This document shows positions 52,391 through 61,289 of a DNA stretch of 64,000 nucleotides, piece after piece. The position numbers and the translations under genes are program-made. Position 1 is the stretch's first letter; every line of letters begins with the position of its first letter. This DNA comes from Gordonia heveisoli. Its GTDB lineage: Bacteria; Actinomycetota; Actinomycetes; Mycobacteriales; Mycobacteriaceae. Under the pieces are notes generated by a model. It was not told the DNA's origin. It saw nothing but the letters and a program-made list of their open reading frames with translations, and did not search any database. The stretch lies in assembly GCF_030315745.1 (NCBI RefSeq), contig NZ_JASXSH010000013.1, forward strand, positions 62,001 to 126,000, written 5' to 3'.

Positions 52391-53667
52391 CGAACCTCAA
52401 CCTTCAGCGTCGCCAGCGCCGACTGGAGGGTCGGCATGATATTCCAGATCGGCCGATGGCTCTCGATCTGGCGTTCGTACGGGATTTCGAGTTGGGCGCG
52501 CAGACCGGGCCAGTCACGTTCGATCAGACGGCGATAGCTGGGCAGCAGCTGGGAACTGATGTAGGACCATCGATCGTCGAAGACCGACCAGTTCCAGTCG
52601 GGCAGCGGCAGGGTCAGCTCGACGCGCCGACCGTCGGGGGCGGTGCCGCGCATCGTGAGCGAGTTGTAGGAACGCGGCGCCGGCACGCCGGCGACGGAGG
52701 GTGACCCCGCCAGGGTGGTCGCGTAGGTCATGGCCTCGCCGACGTCACCCTTGTAGTGGCGCACGGCATTCCATTGGTCCTTGACGACTTCACCCTGTTC
52801 GCGGCGAAGGAGCCGGGAGTTGCCCGCGGCAACACCGTCGGGCGTCTTGCCCGCGATGTTGCGCCAGGCGGCGAGGATCTCGTCGTTGTACAGTCCGGCG
52901 TCGCGCATCTCCACCAATGCGGGCATACCTGCGGTGACATACGCCCGATGCATCGGCATCAGGTCGGTGAAGATGTTCTTCTGCATCACCAGGATGTCGG
53001 CCTGGATGCGCCGGAGATCGGCGGCGGTGATGGTCGCACCGAACCGTCCGAGCGCCCGAAGTCCGGACGGCAACTTGTCGACGAAGGCCGGTCCGAGTAT
53101 CCGATTCGTCTCGTGCACAATCGCATTGGCGACGGGTGCGAGGCGGGTGAAATCGAAGACGTTGGTGCCGAGTTCGAAGTCGAGCAGGCCGCCACCGAAG
53201 TCGGCGCCGACCATTCCACCCATTCCGGCCCACTGCAGCTCACGATGGCTCAGCTGCAGGTTCTCGTAGAAGCGATACGACTTGATCAGATTGCCCCGGT
53301 TGGCGGTGACGCCGGCCCGCGGATTCCAGGACGCCAGGTCGATCCCGGCGGCTCGGGTGGTGTCGGCGAGCCAGTACTGGAGTAGCAGCGCGCGGTAGGA
53401 GGTGGGGGCGAGCCCGCGTGCCCGCGCTTCGTCGAGCAGTGGTTTCAGCACGGTGGGATCGGTCGGCAACGCCGGATTGATGCCGCCGGGACCGTGCGCG
53501 GCGTCACGGTTGACGAGCGGCAGATCCAGGACCCGATCGAGTGTCGAGGCCGCAGAGGCGGCCGGGGTGATGCTCGGGGCGAGTGGTGTGAGGACGGCGG
53601 TAGCGGTGAGGGCGGCGAGCGCGATGAGACGCCTTCGGCGGCGGACGCGGGTAAAGGGAGAACACAA
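52387..53667 (-). CDS. Secreted protein of unknown function
   Basis: I do not recognise this product of about 426 residues. A basic cluster (RVRRRRR) and a hydrophobic stretch make a signal peptide, cleaved near ASA-AS. The mature part is mostly helical, with LPLVNRDAAHGPGG near its start, LAPTSYRALLLQYWLADTT, and SYRFYENLQLSHRELQWAGMGG suggesting a bound hydrophobic ligand. The start is unclear: TTG at 53665-53667 puts the signal at the N-terminus, while the frame is open to 53775. The start of the next gene overlaps its stop, so a complex with the lipase-like protein is likely. Expression should depend on the CRP/GlxR-type sites just upstream. Confidence 0.7.
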   Translation of the reverse strand: MCSPFTRVRRRRRLIALAALTATAVLTPLAPSITPAASAASTLDRVLDLPLVNRDAAHGPGGINPALPTDPTVLKPLLDEARARGLAPTSYRALLLQYWLADTTRAAGIDLASWNPRAGVTANRGNLIKSYRFYENLQLSHRELQWAGMGGMVGADFGGGLLDFELGTNVFDFTRLAPVANAIVHETNRILGPAFVDKLPSGLRALGRFGATITAADLRRIQADILVMQKNIFTDLMPMHRAYVTAGMPALVEMRDAGLYNDEILAAWRNIAGKTPDGVAAGNSRLLRREQGEVVKDQWNAVRHYKGDVGEAMTYATTLAGSPSVAGVPAPRSYNSLTMRGTAPDGRRVELTLPLPDWNWSVFDDRWSYISSQLLPSYRRLIERDWPGLRAQLEIPYERQIESHRPIWNIMPTLQSALATLKVEVR

Positions 53668-53797
53668 AGACAGGGGGGTGCCTTTCGAACAGAACCAGTC
53701 CCGATGAGACGGACTAGGGGATCTGTCGCATAGGGTCGAACGAGTTGGGACACTACGTGTCGGCCGACCGGACACGCGACCCCGGTTTGTAAACCGA

Positions 53798-53813
53798 TGT
53801 GATTGCGGTCACC
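53798..53813. promoter_or_regulatory. CRP/GlxR-type site 1
   Basis: TGTGATTGCGGTCACC fits TGTGA-N6-TCACA with one mismatch. It is the copy nearest the minus-strand secreted operon (start 53667). Another palindrome, CGGTTTGTAAACCG, lies just before it at 53783-53796. Confidence 0.6.
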
Positions 53814-53891
53814 GCAGTTCGCCGAAAACTGGATACTCCGGCCTCGGGCGTCCGACTTCGGCCCTCCGGCGCGACGTTTCCGAGCTGTTTT

Positions 53892-53907
53892 CGTGAGGGG
53901 AATCACA
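53892..53907. promoter_or_regulatory. CRP/GlxR-type site 2
   Basis: CGTGAGGGGAATCACA fits TGTGA-N6-TCACA with one mismatch, midway between the divergent starts at 53667 and 54045. Confidence 0.6.
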
Positions 53908-53918
53908 GGCCTGGCCGC

Positions 53919-53934
53919 GGTGACTGATATCACA
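53919..53934. promoter_or_regulatory. CRP/GlxR-type site 3
   Basis: GGTGACTGATATCACA fits TGTGA-N6-TCACA with one mismatch. It is the copy nearest the VanX-like gene, 111 bases before its start. The rest of the 377-base gap (53668-54044) shows no gene. Confidence 0.6.
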
Positions 53935-54044
53935 TCAATGGATATTGAGACGTTGTCGGATGCGGCTGGCGGCCCCGACGTCAGGCCGTGCAGCTCACGG
54001 TCGCCGCAACGGGCTGGTGCGGTACGGCGTGGTAGAACCCAAGG

Positions 54045-54767
54045 ATGCGTCTACGAGCAGCTCTGCGTTCGGGGCTTGCGGCCGCCGCGGTGGCCCTCAC
54101 GCTCGTCTGCGCGACCGCAACCCCGTGCGGAACGCCGACCGCATCGGCGACGCCGTCGGGGTCGATCAACAGGCAGGCGGCCGCGGTCGGCTTCATCGAT
54201 GTCCGGACCGTCGTTCCCGACGCGGTGCTGGATCTGCGGTATGCCACCTCCCGCAATTTCGTCGGCGTGCGGCTGTACCCCGAGAACGCCCGCTGTCTCG
54301 TCCATCGGTCGATGGGAGCGGGCCTGAGTACGGCTGCACGAATCTTGCGCGCCCGCGGCGAGGTGCTGGTGTTCTGGGACTGCTATCGGCCGCATTCGGT
54401 GCAGCAGAAAATGTTCGAGAAGGTGCCCGATCCCGCGTGGGTGGCCGAACCCGGGCCGTACTCGCGCAGTCATGAGTCGGGGCGGTCGGTCGACGTGACA
54501 GTCGCGGCTCGGACCCCCAACTGTCCGGCGCCGCGGCGGGTTGGCGGCTGGTGTCAAGTCGACATGGGGACCGACTTCGACTCCTTCACGCCGCGCGCGG
54601 GAGCCTATGCGACGGCGGGGGTCTCGCCGTCGGCGCAAACCGCGCGTGTGCGGCTGCGTCAGGCGATGTCGGCCGGTGGCCTCACCGTCTACTCCGGTGA
54701 ATGGTGGCACTTCGACGGCCGGGGTGCGGGTGACCGGCGAGCGGTCGTCGATGTGCCGATGACGTGA
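54045..54767 (+). CDS. Secreted D-Ala-D-Ala dipeptidase, VanX-like (M15)
   Basis: This 240-residue zinc dipeptidase carries a signal peptide with a probable cleavage near ATA-TP or ASA-TP (about 1-36). VanX-type motifs are complete. YRPH holds Arg115. SRSHESGRSVD supplies ligands His143 and Asp150. GTDFDSF follows. EWWHFDG supplies catalytic Glu219 and ligand His222. It should trim D-Ala-D-Ala from peptidoglycan turnover outside the cell; because it is exported it is unlikely to confer vancomycin resistance in the VanX manner. The three CRP/GlxR-type boxes upstream suggest carbon- or cAMP-linked control shared with the secreted operon on the other strand. Confidence 0.93.
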   Translation: MRLRAALRSGLAAAAVALTLVCATATPCGTPTASATPSGSINRQAAAVGFIDVRTVVPDAVLDLRYATSRNFVGVRLYPENARCLVHRSMGAGLSTAARILRARGEVLVFWDCYRPHSVQQKMFEKVPDPAWVAEPGPYSRSHESGRSVDVTVAARTPNCPAPRRVGGWCQVDMGTDFDSFTPRAGAYATAGVSPSAQTARVRLRQAMSAGGLTVYSGEWWHFDGRGAGDRRAVVDVPMT

Positions 54768-55320
54768 GAATCGTCGGGTCCGTGCAACTTTCGGTAAGGC
54801 GCTGAGGAAGGATGCCGCGCCCCTGCCGGCTCGGTGACGCATTGCCCTGATCAACGCGGCTGTGCCGCAATTCATCTGGTACTTCCGCCGGTTGCAACGT
54901 TACTGCAACCTGGCGGTTCGGACAGGGCGCATCGGCCGGTCGGAAGAATCGTGCCAATCGGACACAAATTCGTGCCGTGCGCCTGTCACAGATTTCACGC
55001 TCCCCGAAGCCGGCCTGTCGCGAGGAAAGGGACGAATAGTGCCAGAATCGTCCGCAGCTCACACATTCCCCTTTCCTATGGTGAGGTGTTTGCTATCCTT
55101 GTTTCTCGCTCGTCTCGGCGGCAACGCCTGACAGCCGAAATATCCTCTTGGACTCGCCTTTCCAGAGTCGAAAGACCTTTTCCTCACGTGTCGACAGAAT
55201 TCAGTATCGCGCGCTACATTCCTGCCAAGAACGGCCTGGCCGCCGATGCCGATTATGGATCCGGCATTCAACCGCATGGTGAATGGTGAGACCGCGCCGT
55301 GACGATCAGACGGGACGACC
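54768..55320 (+). other. 553-base intergenic leader, lower GC, no convincing gene
   Basis: No coding frame here has credible codon use. The GC content looks lower than the surroundings, especially 55060-55270. A small dyad GTTGCA-N7-TGCAAC lies at 54891-54909. TTTGCTATCCT near 55090 resembles an extended -10. The region should contain the promoter and possibly a long leader for the operon starting at 55321. Confidence 0.5.
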
Positions 55321-56088
55321 ATGACCAGTGGTTACGGCTACGAGGACACCGACACCGCTCCGCTTGGGTTGGTGACCGATGAATCAGACCCGACCGAATC
55401 GTTGATCGTCGCGGAGGGCATCGGGGTTCGCGCCAGCTGGGGACACATCTACGGACCGACCAGCCTGCGGGTGCGCGAAGGTGGGGTTACCGTGCTCGCC
55501 GGTTCGGGCGGGCGCGGTCGTACCGCCTTGTTGCTCACGCTCGCCGGACGAATGCGTCCGACGTCGGGCAAACTGACCGCTTTCGGTCGCACGGGCGACG
55601 CCAACCATCTGTTCTCGCGGGCAGCAATCGCCGATGTCGACGAGGTGGACGGCATCGAACAGACTATTCGGGTCAGTGATGTGCTCACCGAGCAGATGCG
55701 TTGGGCCGCACCTTGGTACACATGGGTACGCCCGGCCCGGGCGGCCGACTTGGAGCGGCACTGCCGTGCCGTCTTCGGCGACCTCGAATTGCCGCCGATG
55801 AGCGCTTACGTCGAGGAACTTCCGGAACTCACCGCGGCGCTGTTCCGAATCGCGATGGCAAATCTCAGGCGGCCACCGTTACTGGTGGTGGGTGGAATCG
55901 ATCGGATGGCCCGAGACGAGAACACCACGATCCTGCTCGATCGACTCATCGATCTCGGTCGATCGCAGACCGTCGTCACCGCCGACGTCAACGGCGCGAA
56001 GGGCGCGGGCGCTGTCCGCGACGTCATCCAGGTCGAGAACCTCACCGACGCCGAGTTCGTGAAGCTCGAAGAAGAAGATCGGATCTGA
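55321..56088 (+). CDS. ABC-type ATPase-like protein with degenerate nucleotide motifs
   Basis: This 255-residue protein has the outline of an ABC ATPase: VREGGVTVLAGSGGRGRTALLLTLAGRMRPTSGKLTAFG reads like a P-loop region and LLVVGGIDRM like Walker B. However, Walker A has Arg67 in place of Lys (GSGGRGRT, 61-68), Walker B lacks its Asp-Glu, and the signature position reads ELPEL. ATP hydrolysis is doubtful. It ends 1 base before the YhgE/Pip gene, a pairing often seen in actinobacteria, so it probably regulates or docks to that membrane protein. Start ATG at 55321 with a weak GGGACG upstream. Confidence 0.85.
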   Translation: MTSGYGYEDTDTAPLGLVTDESDPTESLIVAEGIGVRASWGHIYGPTSLRVREGGVTVLAGSGGRGRTALLLTLAGRMRPTSGKLTAFGRTGDANHLFSRAAIADVDEVDGIEQTIRVSDVLTEQMRWAAPWYTWVRPARAADLERHCRAVFGDLELPPMSAYVEELPELTAALFRIAMANLRRPPLLVVGGIDRMARDENTTILLDRLIDLGRSQTVVTADVNGAKGAGAVRDVIQVENLTDAEFVKLEEEDRI

Positions 56089-56089
56089 C

Positions 56090-58054
56090 ATGCTTGCCGC
56101 ATTCTCGCCGGGCAGTGACTTCAAGCGGTACTACCGCGGCCGCATGCCCAGACTCGCCCTGATCGTCATCATCCTGATGCCGCTGCTCTACGGCGCACTG
56201 TATCTGTGGGCATTCTGGAATCCGTTCAATGCTGTCGACAAGATTCCGGTCGCGATCGTCAATGCAGACCGCGGTGCCACCATCGAGGGGAAGCACCTCA
56301 ACGCGGGTGAGCAGGTGGCGCAAGGCCTTATCGACTCCAAACAGCTCGATCTGCATGTGGTTTCGGAGGCCGAGGCCAAGGACGGCGTCGCGCACGGCAA
56401 GTACTACTTCTCGATCACCCTGCCGGCGGATTTCAGCGCCGCAATCGCCTCGCCGACAACCGGCGATGCTCGGTCGGCGCAGCTGATCTTCACCTACAAC
56501 GACGCGAACAACTATCTGTCCACGGTGATGGGGCAGGACGCCGCCGAGCAGGTGGTGAACAAGGTTGGTGCCCAGGTCGGTTCGCAGACCTTTGACATCG
56601 TGCTCAACGACGTGAACGCGCTGATGCCCAAACTGACCGAAGCGAAGGAGGGTGTCGACACACTCAATGCGGGTATGGCCACGGCGAATACCGGCGCACA
56701 GGAGCTGGCGACCAACCTGGTCACCGCGAAGAATGGGGCGGGACAGTTGGCCGGCGCCCTCAGCAGTCTCGATACGGCACTGACCAACGCCACCAATCCA
56801 CTGGTCAACGCGCTCGCCAACGGCAGCGGGCCGGGGTTGACCGCGACGCAGCTCGACGCCACCGCGCGGCGGCTGGCCACCGGATCTGCGGCCGTCGCCA
56901 ATCGTCTCGGTGGGCTGTCGACGGCGCAGTCCCAAGCCGGTTCCGCGGTCGCCGGCGCGGTCGCCGTCATGCGTGCGCATCCTGACCCGGCGGTGCGACG
57001 GCTCGCCGAGTTGTTGGCCCCGGCCAAACGCTTCCTGGCCACCGAGGGACTGGGGCCGCAGGCGAGTAACGAACTCACGCAGGTTCGTGATGACGCTCGC
57101 GCGTTGTCGACGGCGTTGGCGAATCCGCAGAGTCCCGCGCGGATCGGGCTGACGCTGGTGGAGAACGGCGGTCTGCGCAACGATCTCGTCGCGGTGCGCA
57201 CGGCCGCAGGCGAACTCAGCTCGGGTGCCACCCAGCTCAGTACGGGGCTCGTCGAACTGAGCAACGGTGCCACCGAGCTCGCCGCAGGCACCACCCAGCT
57301 CGCCGCGGGCACCAAACAACTGGCCACCAAGGTCGACGAGGGTGTGCAGGCGATCCCCAAGTGGTCCAAGCAACAGCGCGACGCACTGGCGGCGACCTTG
57401 GCTCAGCCCGTCGCCCTGCAGGAAGACACCATGAACGAGGCGAAGACCTTCGGCACCGGCTTCACTCCGTTCTTCTTCGGCCTGGCCCTGTTCGTCGGAT
57501 CGATCATCGCGTGGATGTTGTTCACCCCGTTGCAGTCACGGCCCATCGCGCAGGGACTACATCCGTTGCGCGTCGTACTTGCGTCATTTGCACCGACCTT
57601 CGCGGTCGGCCTGCTCCAGGCCGCGATCCTCTACCTGGTCGTTGTTTTCGCGGTTGGCCTCGAACCCGCGTATCCATGGGCTACCTTCGGGTTCATGCTG
57701 CTCATGGTGGCGGTGTTCCTCGCGTTGATACAAATGTTCAACGCGTTGTTCGGTCCTGCGGTGGGACGCGTTGTGACACTGGCATTCCTGATGGTGATGT
57801 TGACATCGGCCGGTGGCATCTACCCGGTGCCGACCACCACCAAACCCTTCCAGTACATCCACTGGGTCGACCCGATGACCTACACGGTCACCGGACTTCG
57901 ACAGCTGACGCTGGGCGGCATCGACCACCGGTTGTGGATCGCGATCGCCGTACTGACCGTCGCCACGCTGGTGTTCCTCGCGGTCTCGACATGGGCCGCT
58001 CGCCGAAACCGGCAGTACACCATGGACCGGCTCTATCCCCCGGTAGAGGTCTGA
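56090..58054 (+). CDS. YhgE/Pip-family membrane protein
   Basis: This 654-residue protein resembles ABC-2-type permeases and the phage-infection proteins Pip/YhgE. One N-terminal helix (about 20-42, ending LYLWAFWNPF) is followed by KIPVAIVNADRGA. A large extracytoplasmic part of about 390 residues has coiled-coil repeats of LSxGATxLxxG type near 375-415. Five or six helices at about 455-640 complete it. It may export an envelope component or a peptide, or act as a receptor. It pairs with the degenerate ATPase 1 base upstream. The gad gene follows after 49 bases, so they may share a transcript. Confidence 0.9.
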   Translation: MLAAFSPGSDFKRYYRGRMPRLALIVIILMPLLYGALYLWAFWNPFNAVDKIPVAIVNADRGATIEGKHLNAGEQVAQGLIDSKQLDLHVVSEAEAKDGVAHGKYYFSITLPADFSAAIASPTTGDARSAQLIFTYNDANNYLSTVMGQDAAEQVVNKVGAQVGSQTFDIVLNDVNALMPKLTEAKEGVDTLNAGMATANTGAQELATNLVTAKNGAGQLAGALSSLDTALTNATNPLVNALANGSGPGLTATQLDATARRLATGSAAVANRLGGLSTAQSQAGSAVAGAVAVMRAHPDPAVRRLAELLAPAKRFLATEGLGPQASNELTQVRDDARALSTALANPQSPARIGLTLVENGGLRNDLVAVRTAAGELSSGATQLSTGLVELSNGATELAAGTTQLAAGTKQLATKVDEGVQAIPKWSKQQRDALAATLAQPVALQEDTMNEAKTFGTGFTPFFFGLALFVGSIIAWMLFTPLQSRPIAQGLHPLRVVLASFAPTFAVGLLQAAILYLVVVFAVGLEPAYPWATFGFMLLMVAVFLALIQMFNALFGPAVGRVVTLAFLMVMLTSAGGIYPVPTTTKPFQYIHWVDPMTYTVTGLRQLTLGGIDHRLWIAIAVLTVATLVFLAVSTWAARRNRQYTMDRLYPPVEV

Positions 58055-58103
58055 TCTCGATCCGCTCTCGAACTCCCCACACCATCAACTCGGAGAAGGA
58101 CGA

Positions 58104-59510
58104 ATGACCAAGAAGCACTCCAACGCCCGGCAGACCACCAACAACACCGACTCGATCTATCTCAACAACGTCTTCGTCCGTCCGGGTGAGGCGACCGAGT
58201 TGCCCAAATTCCAGATGCCACAGGGGCAGATCCTGCCGGAGACCGCTTATCAGATCGTGCACGACGAGGCGATGCTCGACGGCAATGCACGTCTGAACCT
58301 CGCGACCTTCGTCTCGACTTGGATGGACGACGAGGCGAGGCGGCTCTATGCCGAGACCGTCGACAAGAACATGATCGACAAGGACGAGTATCCGCAGACG
58401 GCTGCGATCGAGGACCGCTGCTGGCGGATCCTGGCGGACCTGTGGCACAACCCGGACGTCGACAATGCCATCGGCACCTCGACCATCGGATCGTCGGAGG
58501 CCTGCATGCTCGGCGGACTCGCACTCAAGCGCCATTGGCAGGCACGCCGCAAGGCTGAGGGGAAATCGACGGAGCAGCCCAATCTGGTGCTGTCCACCGC
58601 TGTTCAGGTGTGCTGGGAGAAGTTCTGCAACTACTTCGAGGTCGAACCGCGCTGGGTGCCCATCTCGCCCGACCACCTCGTTCTCGACGGATACGAGCTC
58701 GAGAAGTATGTGGACGAGAACACCATCGGTGTGGTGGCGATCATGGGTCAGACCTATACCGGCATGTACGAGCCGGTGAAGGAGATCGCCGCGAAGCTGG
58801 ATCAGATCCAGGCCGACACCGGGCTCGACGTCAAGATCCATGTCGACGGTGCGTCGGGTGCCATGATCGCGCCGTTCTGTCAGCCGGAACTGGAGTGGGA
58901 CTTCCGCATCGACAGGGTCGCCTCGATCAACACCTCCGGACACAAATTCGGTCTCGTCTACCCGGGTGTGGGCTGGATCGTGTGGCGCGACACCGCCGCG
59001 CTGCCCGACAGTATGGTCTTCCACTGCAGCTACCTCGGCGGCGACATGCCCACGCTGGCGCTGAACTTCTCGCGACCGGGCGCGCAGGTGCTGTTGCAGT
59101 ACTACATGTTCCTACGGCTGGGGCGTGAAGGATATCGGCAAGTCCAGCAGGGCTCGTTGGACGTCGCGCAGTATCTGTCGGCCGAGATCGCGAAGATCGG
59201 ACCGTTCGAACTCGTCAGCCGCGGCGACACCATTCCGGTTTTCGCGTGGCGACTCAAAGACGGCTACACCGACAAGTGGAGTCTCTATGACCTGTCGGAT
59301 CGGCTGCGGATGAAAGGCTGGCTGGTGCCCGCCTATCCGATGGCCGACGACCTGGCGGCACTGACGGTGCAGCGGATCGTCGTGCGGGCCGGCCTCAGCC
59401 GCGACCTGGCCGCGGCGTTGCTGCGGGACCTCGAAGGCGAGGTCACCTTCCTCGACAACCTCGAGGCGCCGTTGCCGCGCGAGGGCGAAGGCTCGCATTT
59501 CCACCATTGA
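58104..59510 (+). CDS. gad: Glutamate decarboxylase
   Basis: This 468-residue PLP enzyme converts glutamate to GABA and CO2, consuming a proton. The Schiff-base Lys281 lies in NTSGHKFG. HVDGASG (246-252) binds PLP, and GTSTIGSSEACMLGGLALKRHW matches the GadA/B class. The C-terminal GSHFHH resembles the pH-responsive tail of E. coli GadB, whose penultimate His closes the active site at neutral pH. The start follows AGAAGGAC by 3 bases. No GadC-type antiporter is recognised nearby, although an unrecognised membrane protein follows. Acid tolerance or GABA synthesis is the likely role. Confidence 0.96.
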   Translation: MTKKHSNARQTTNNTDSIYLNNVFVRPGEATELPKFQMPQGQILPETAYQIVHDEAMLDGNARLNLATFVSTWMDDEARRLYAETVDKNMIDKDEYPQTAAIEDRCWRILADLWHNPDVDNAIGTSTIGSSEACMLGGLALKRHWQARRKAEGKSTEQPNLVLSTAVQVCWEKFCNYFEVEPRWVPISPDHLVLDGYELEKYVDENTIGVVAIMGQTYTGMYEPVKEIAAKLDQIQADTGLDVKIHVDGASGAMIAPFCQPELEWDFRIDRVASINTSGHKFGLVYPGVGWIVWRDTAALPDSMVFHCSYLGGDMPTLALNFSRPGAQVLLQYYMFLRLGREGYRQVQQGSLDVAQYLSAEIAKIGPFELVSRGDTIPVFAWRLKDGYTDKWSLYDLSDRLRMKGWLVPAYPMADDLAALTVQRIVVRAGLSRDLAAALLRDLEGEVTFLDNLEAPLPREGEGSHFHH

Positions 59511-59541
59511 GCAGACCACCGGACAGACGGACGAAGCGCAG

Positions 59542-60219
59542 ATGACGCCTACCCCCATCGCGGGAGATCGAACCTCTCGGCTCCTCACCCCGACGGCGAC
59601 GAAGCAGTGTTGGGGCTTCATGATCGGTTCAGCGCTGTTCGCGCTCGGGTCGGCACCCGGATTCGGCCAGTGGGCGGGTGCGTCAGGGTCCAACATCTGC
59701 TACTTCGTCGGCGCCTGGTTCTTCACGTACGCAGGTCTGATTCAGTTGTTACGCAGCGGTTCCCGTCTGGTCGAGGTCGCCTACGGCACCGGCCGCATGG
59801 TGCGGGCCGAGTGGCTGACGGCGGTGTCGCAGTCGCTCGGCACGGTGATGTTCAACGTCAGTACCACCGCGGCGATCACCGCTCACACCGTTGCCGGACA
59901 GCGTCATCTGGTCTGGACGCCGGACGCGGGTGGGTCGATAGCATTCCTGATATCCGGGGCAGTGGCCTATCTCGCGTTCTACCGGGCGAACTGCACCTAT
60001 TGGGCACCACGGCGCGCGGATTGGTGGTCGCTGCAGATCAATTGGATCGGATGTGTGGCCTTCGGGGTATCGGCGGTGGCCGCCTATGTCACCGTCACCG
60101 GGGTCACCGTCGACGCCGTGCTCGCGAATACCGCGACCTTCATCGGAGCTGTGTGCTTCTTCCTCGCCTCGGCCATCGTCCTGCCACGCCACCATCATCT
60201 CGACGGGGCACCGGCATGA
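59542..60219 (+). CDS. Uncharacterised six-helix membrane protein
   Basis: I do not recognise this 225-residue protein by name. It has about six hydrophobic segments (near 24-42, 50-70, 95-117, 130-146, 163-187 and 192-213). FYRANCTYWAPRRADWWSLQINWIGCVAFG lies around helix 5, and the tail is His-rich (LPRHHHLDG). It begins 31 bases after gad, and its stop overlaps the AraC start (ATGA), so it is cotranslated with the regulator. It is too small for a GadC amino-acid antiporter. A role in proton or pH sensing beside the decarboxylase is a guess only. Confidence 0.75.
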   Translation: MTPTPIAGDRTSRLLTPTATKQCWGFMIGSALFALGSAPGFGQWAGASGSNICYFVGAWFFTYAGLIQLLRSGSRLVEVAYGTGRMVRAEWLTAVSQSLGTVMFNVSTTAAITAHTVAGQRHLVWTPDAGGSIAFLISGAVAYLAFYRANCTYWAPRRADWWSLQINWIGCVAFGVSAVAAYVTVTGVTVDAVLANTATFIGAVCFFLASAIVLPRHHHLDGAPA

Positions 60220-61289
60220 CGGCCGCCGGGCGACATCCGGAGCAGGTGCAGAGACGACTCACCCCCGATCTGGTCAATCAGTGGCGAGGCCGCCTCGGCG
60301 CCCGTGTCGGCGGGCAGGCCGGGGATCCGCATATGCGGTGGTCGGGGGTGGACGGAATGGCCACCTACAACCCGTTGGTCGAGTTGAGCGCCGACCGCCC
60401 AGCCGAGTTCGGCGCGATGATGTACACCCGCACGCTGACGAAATGCTCCACCTACAGCACGTTGCACACGCCGTTCCGACTCGAACGCACGCCCGCACTC
60501 GTCCGTGAACGCCCCTACGACCATCTCATCGTCCTGGTCAACACCCTGCGCGGCTACTCCGCGGTCCAGCAGGGACCGCAGAAGCACACGTATCGGCCCG
60601 GACAACTGGTGTTCGTCAACCTCGCGGTGCCCTACCGTCACCACTGCGACGCGGTCTCCGACCCGGTCGGCATGGTCATCCCACTCGACCTCCTGGGCCG
60701 ACAGCGGCACGTCGCCGAACGCGCGCGTCGTCCGGTGGGCTCCGACACGGTGCTCTCCCGCGCCGCCGCGGCCTTCGTCACCAGGTTCGCGATCGACACC
60801 GCCATCGCGGGCCGGCCTGCCCCACCGGTGGACACCGAACTCGCGGCCATCGACCTCATCACGGCAGCCCTGGCCGAAGTGCAGAGCGATAGCCGGCACC
60901 GCCTGGCGGACGACTCACTGTTCATTCAGGAGGCCGCGCGCGATCTCATCGAACGTCATCATCGAGACCCGGACTTCGCACCCGACACCGTCGCGGCCCA
61001 CCTGCACGTCAGCCGCCGTCAGATCTACCGCAACTTCGAGAAGGCCGGTGAGTCGTTGGCCGCGCTCATCGCGTCCAGACGCGCGGAGACCGCACGTGAA
61101 CTGCTCATCTCCCAGCCCGGACTGTCGATCGCGGAGATCGCGCAGGCGGCCGGGTTCCCGGGCGCGGCGACCTTCCGGAACCGATTCCGCGCGCAGTACG
61201 GTGTCGGGCCGCGCGAATACCGGAAGCTGGTGCAAGCCGGCATGGACCCTTCTGCGGCGACCGCCGATTCGCTACGCTCGCGCATGTGA
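60216..61289 (+). CDS. AraC-family transcriptional regulator
   Basis: This 357-residue regulator has an N-terminal AraC-binding-like cupin region (about 85-170, including HTYRPGQLVFVNLAVPYRHHC) and a C-terminal double helix-turn-helix (about 245-345). That region shows DTVAAHLHVSRRQIYRNFEKAGESLAALI and SIAEIAQAAGFPGAATFRNRFRAQYGVGPREYR. ATG at 60216 overlaps the preceding stop and GTGA links it to the YceI gene. It has the layout of the NphR/AraC-like activators seen in rhodococci. It probably controls the gad module it is embedded in. Confidence 0.92.
   Translation: MTAAGRHPEQVQRRLTPDLVNQWRGRLGARVGGQAGDPHMRWSGVDGMATYNPLVELSADRPAEFGAMMYTRTLTKCSTYSTLHTPFRLERTPALVRERPYDHLIVLVNTLRGYSAVQQGPQKHTYRPGQLVFVNLAVPYRHHCDAVSDPVGMVIPLDLLGRQRHVAERARRPVGSDTVLSRAAAAFVTRFAIDTAIAGRPAPPVDTELAAIDLITAALAEVQSDSRHRLADDSLFIQEAARDLIERHHRDPDFAPDTVAAHLHVSRRQIYRNFEKAGESLAALIASRRAETARELLISQPGLSIAEIAQAAGFPGAATFRNRFRAQYGVGPREYRKLVQAGMDPSAATADSLRSRM

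Noticed and set aside
54045..54767. A vancomycin-resistance vanX gene
   Set aside because: The protein is exported and no vanH, vanA, vanR or vanS is nearby, so a wall-turnover dipeptidase is the better call.
54834..55289. A 151-codon plus-strand frame in the intergenic leader
   Set aside because: No GC bias at third positions, no family features and no ribosome site; the region looks non-coding.
59607..60215. A longer start for the AraC regulator
   Set aside because: The upstream part overlaps the membrane-protein gene in another frame and is Arg-rich shadow; the ATG at 60216 overlaps the stop neatly.
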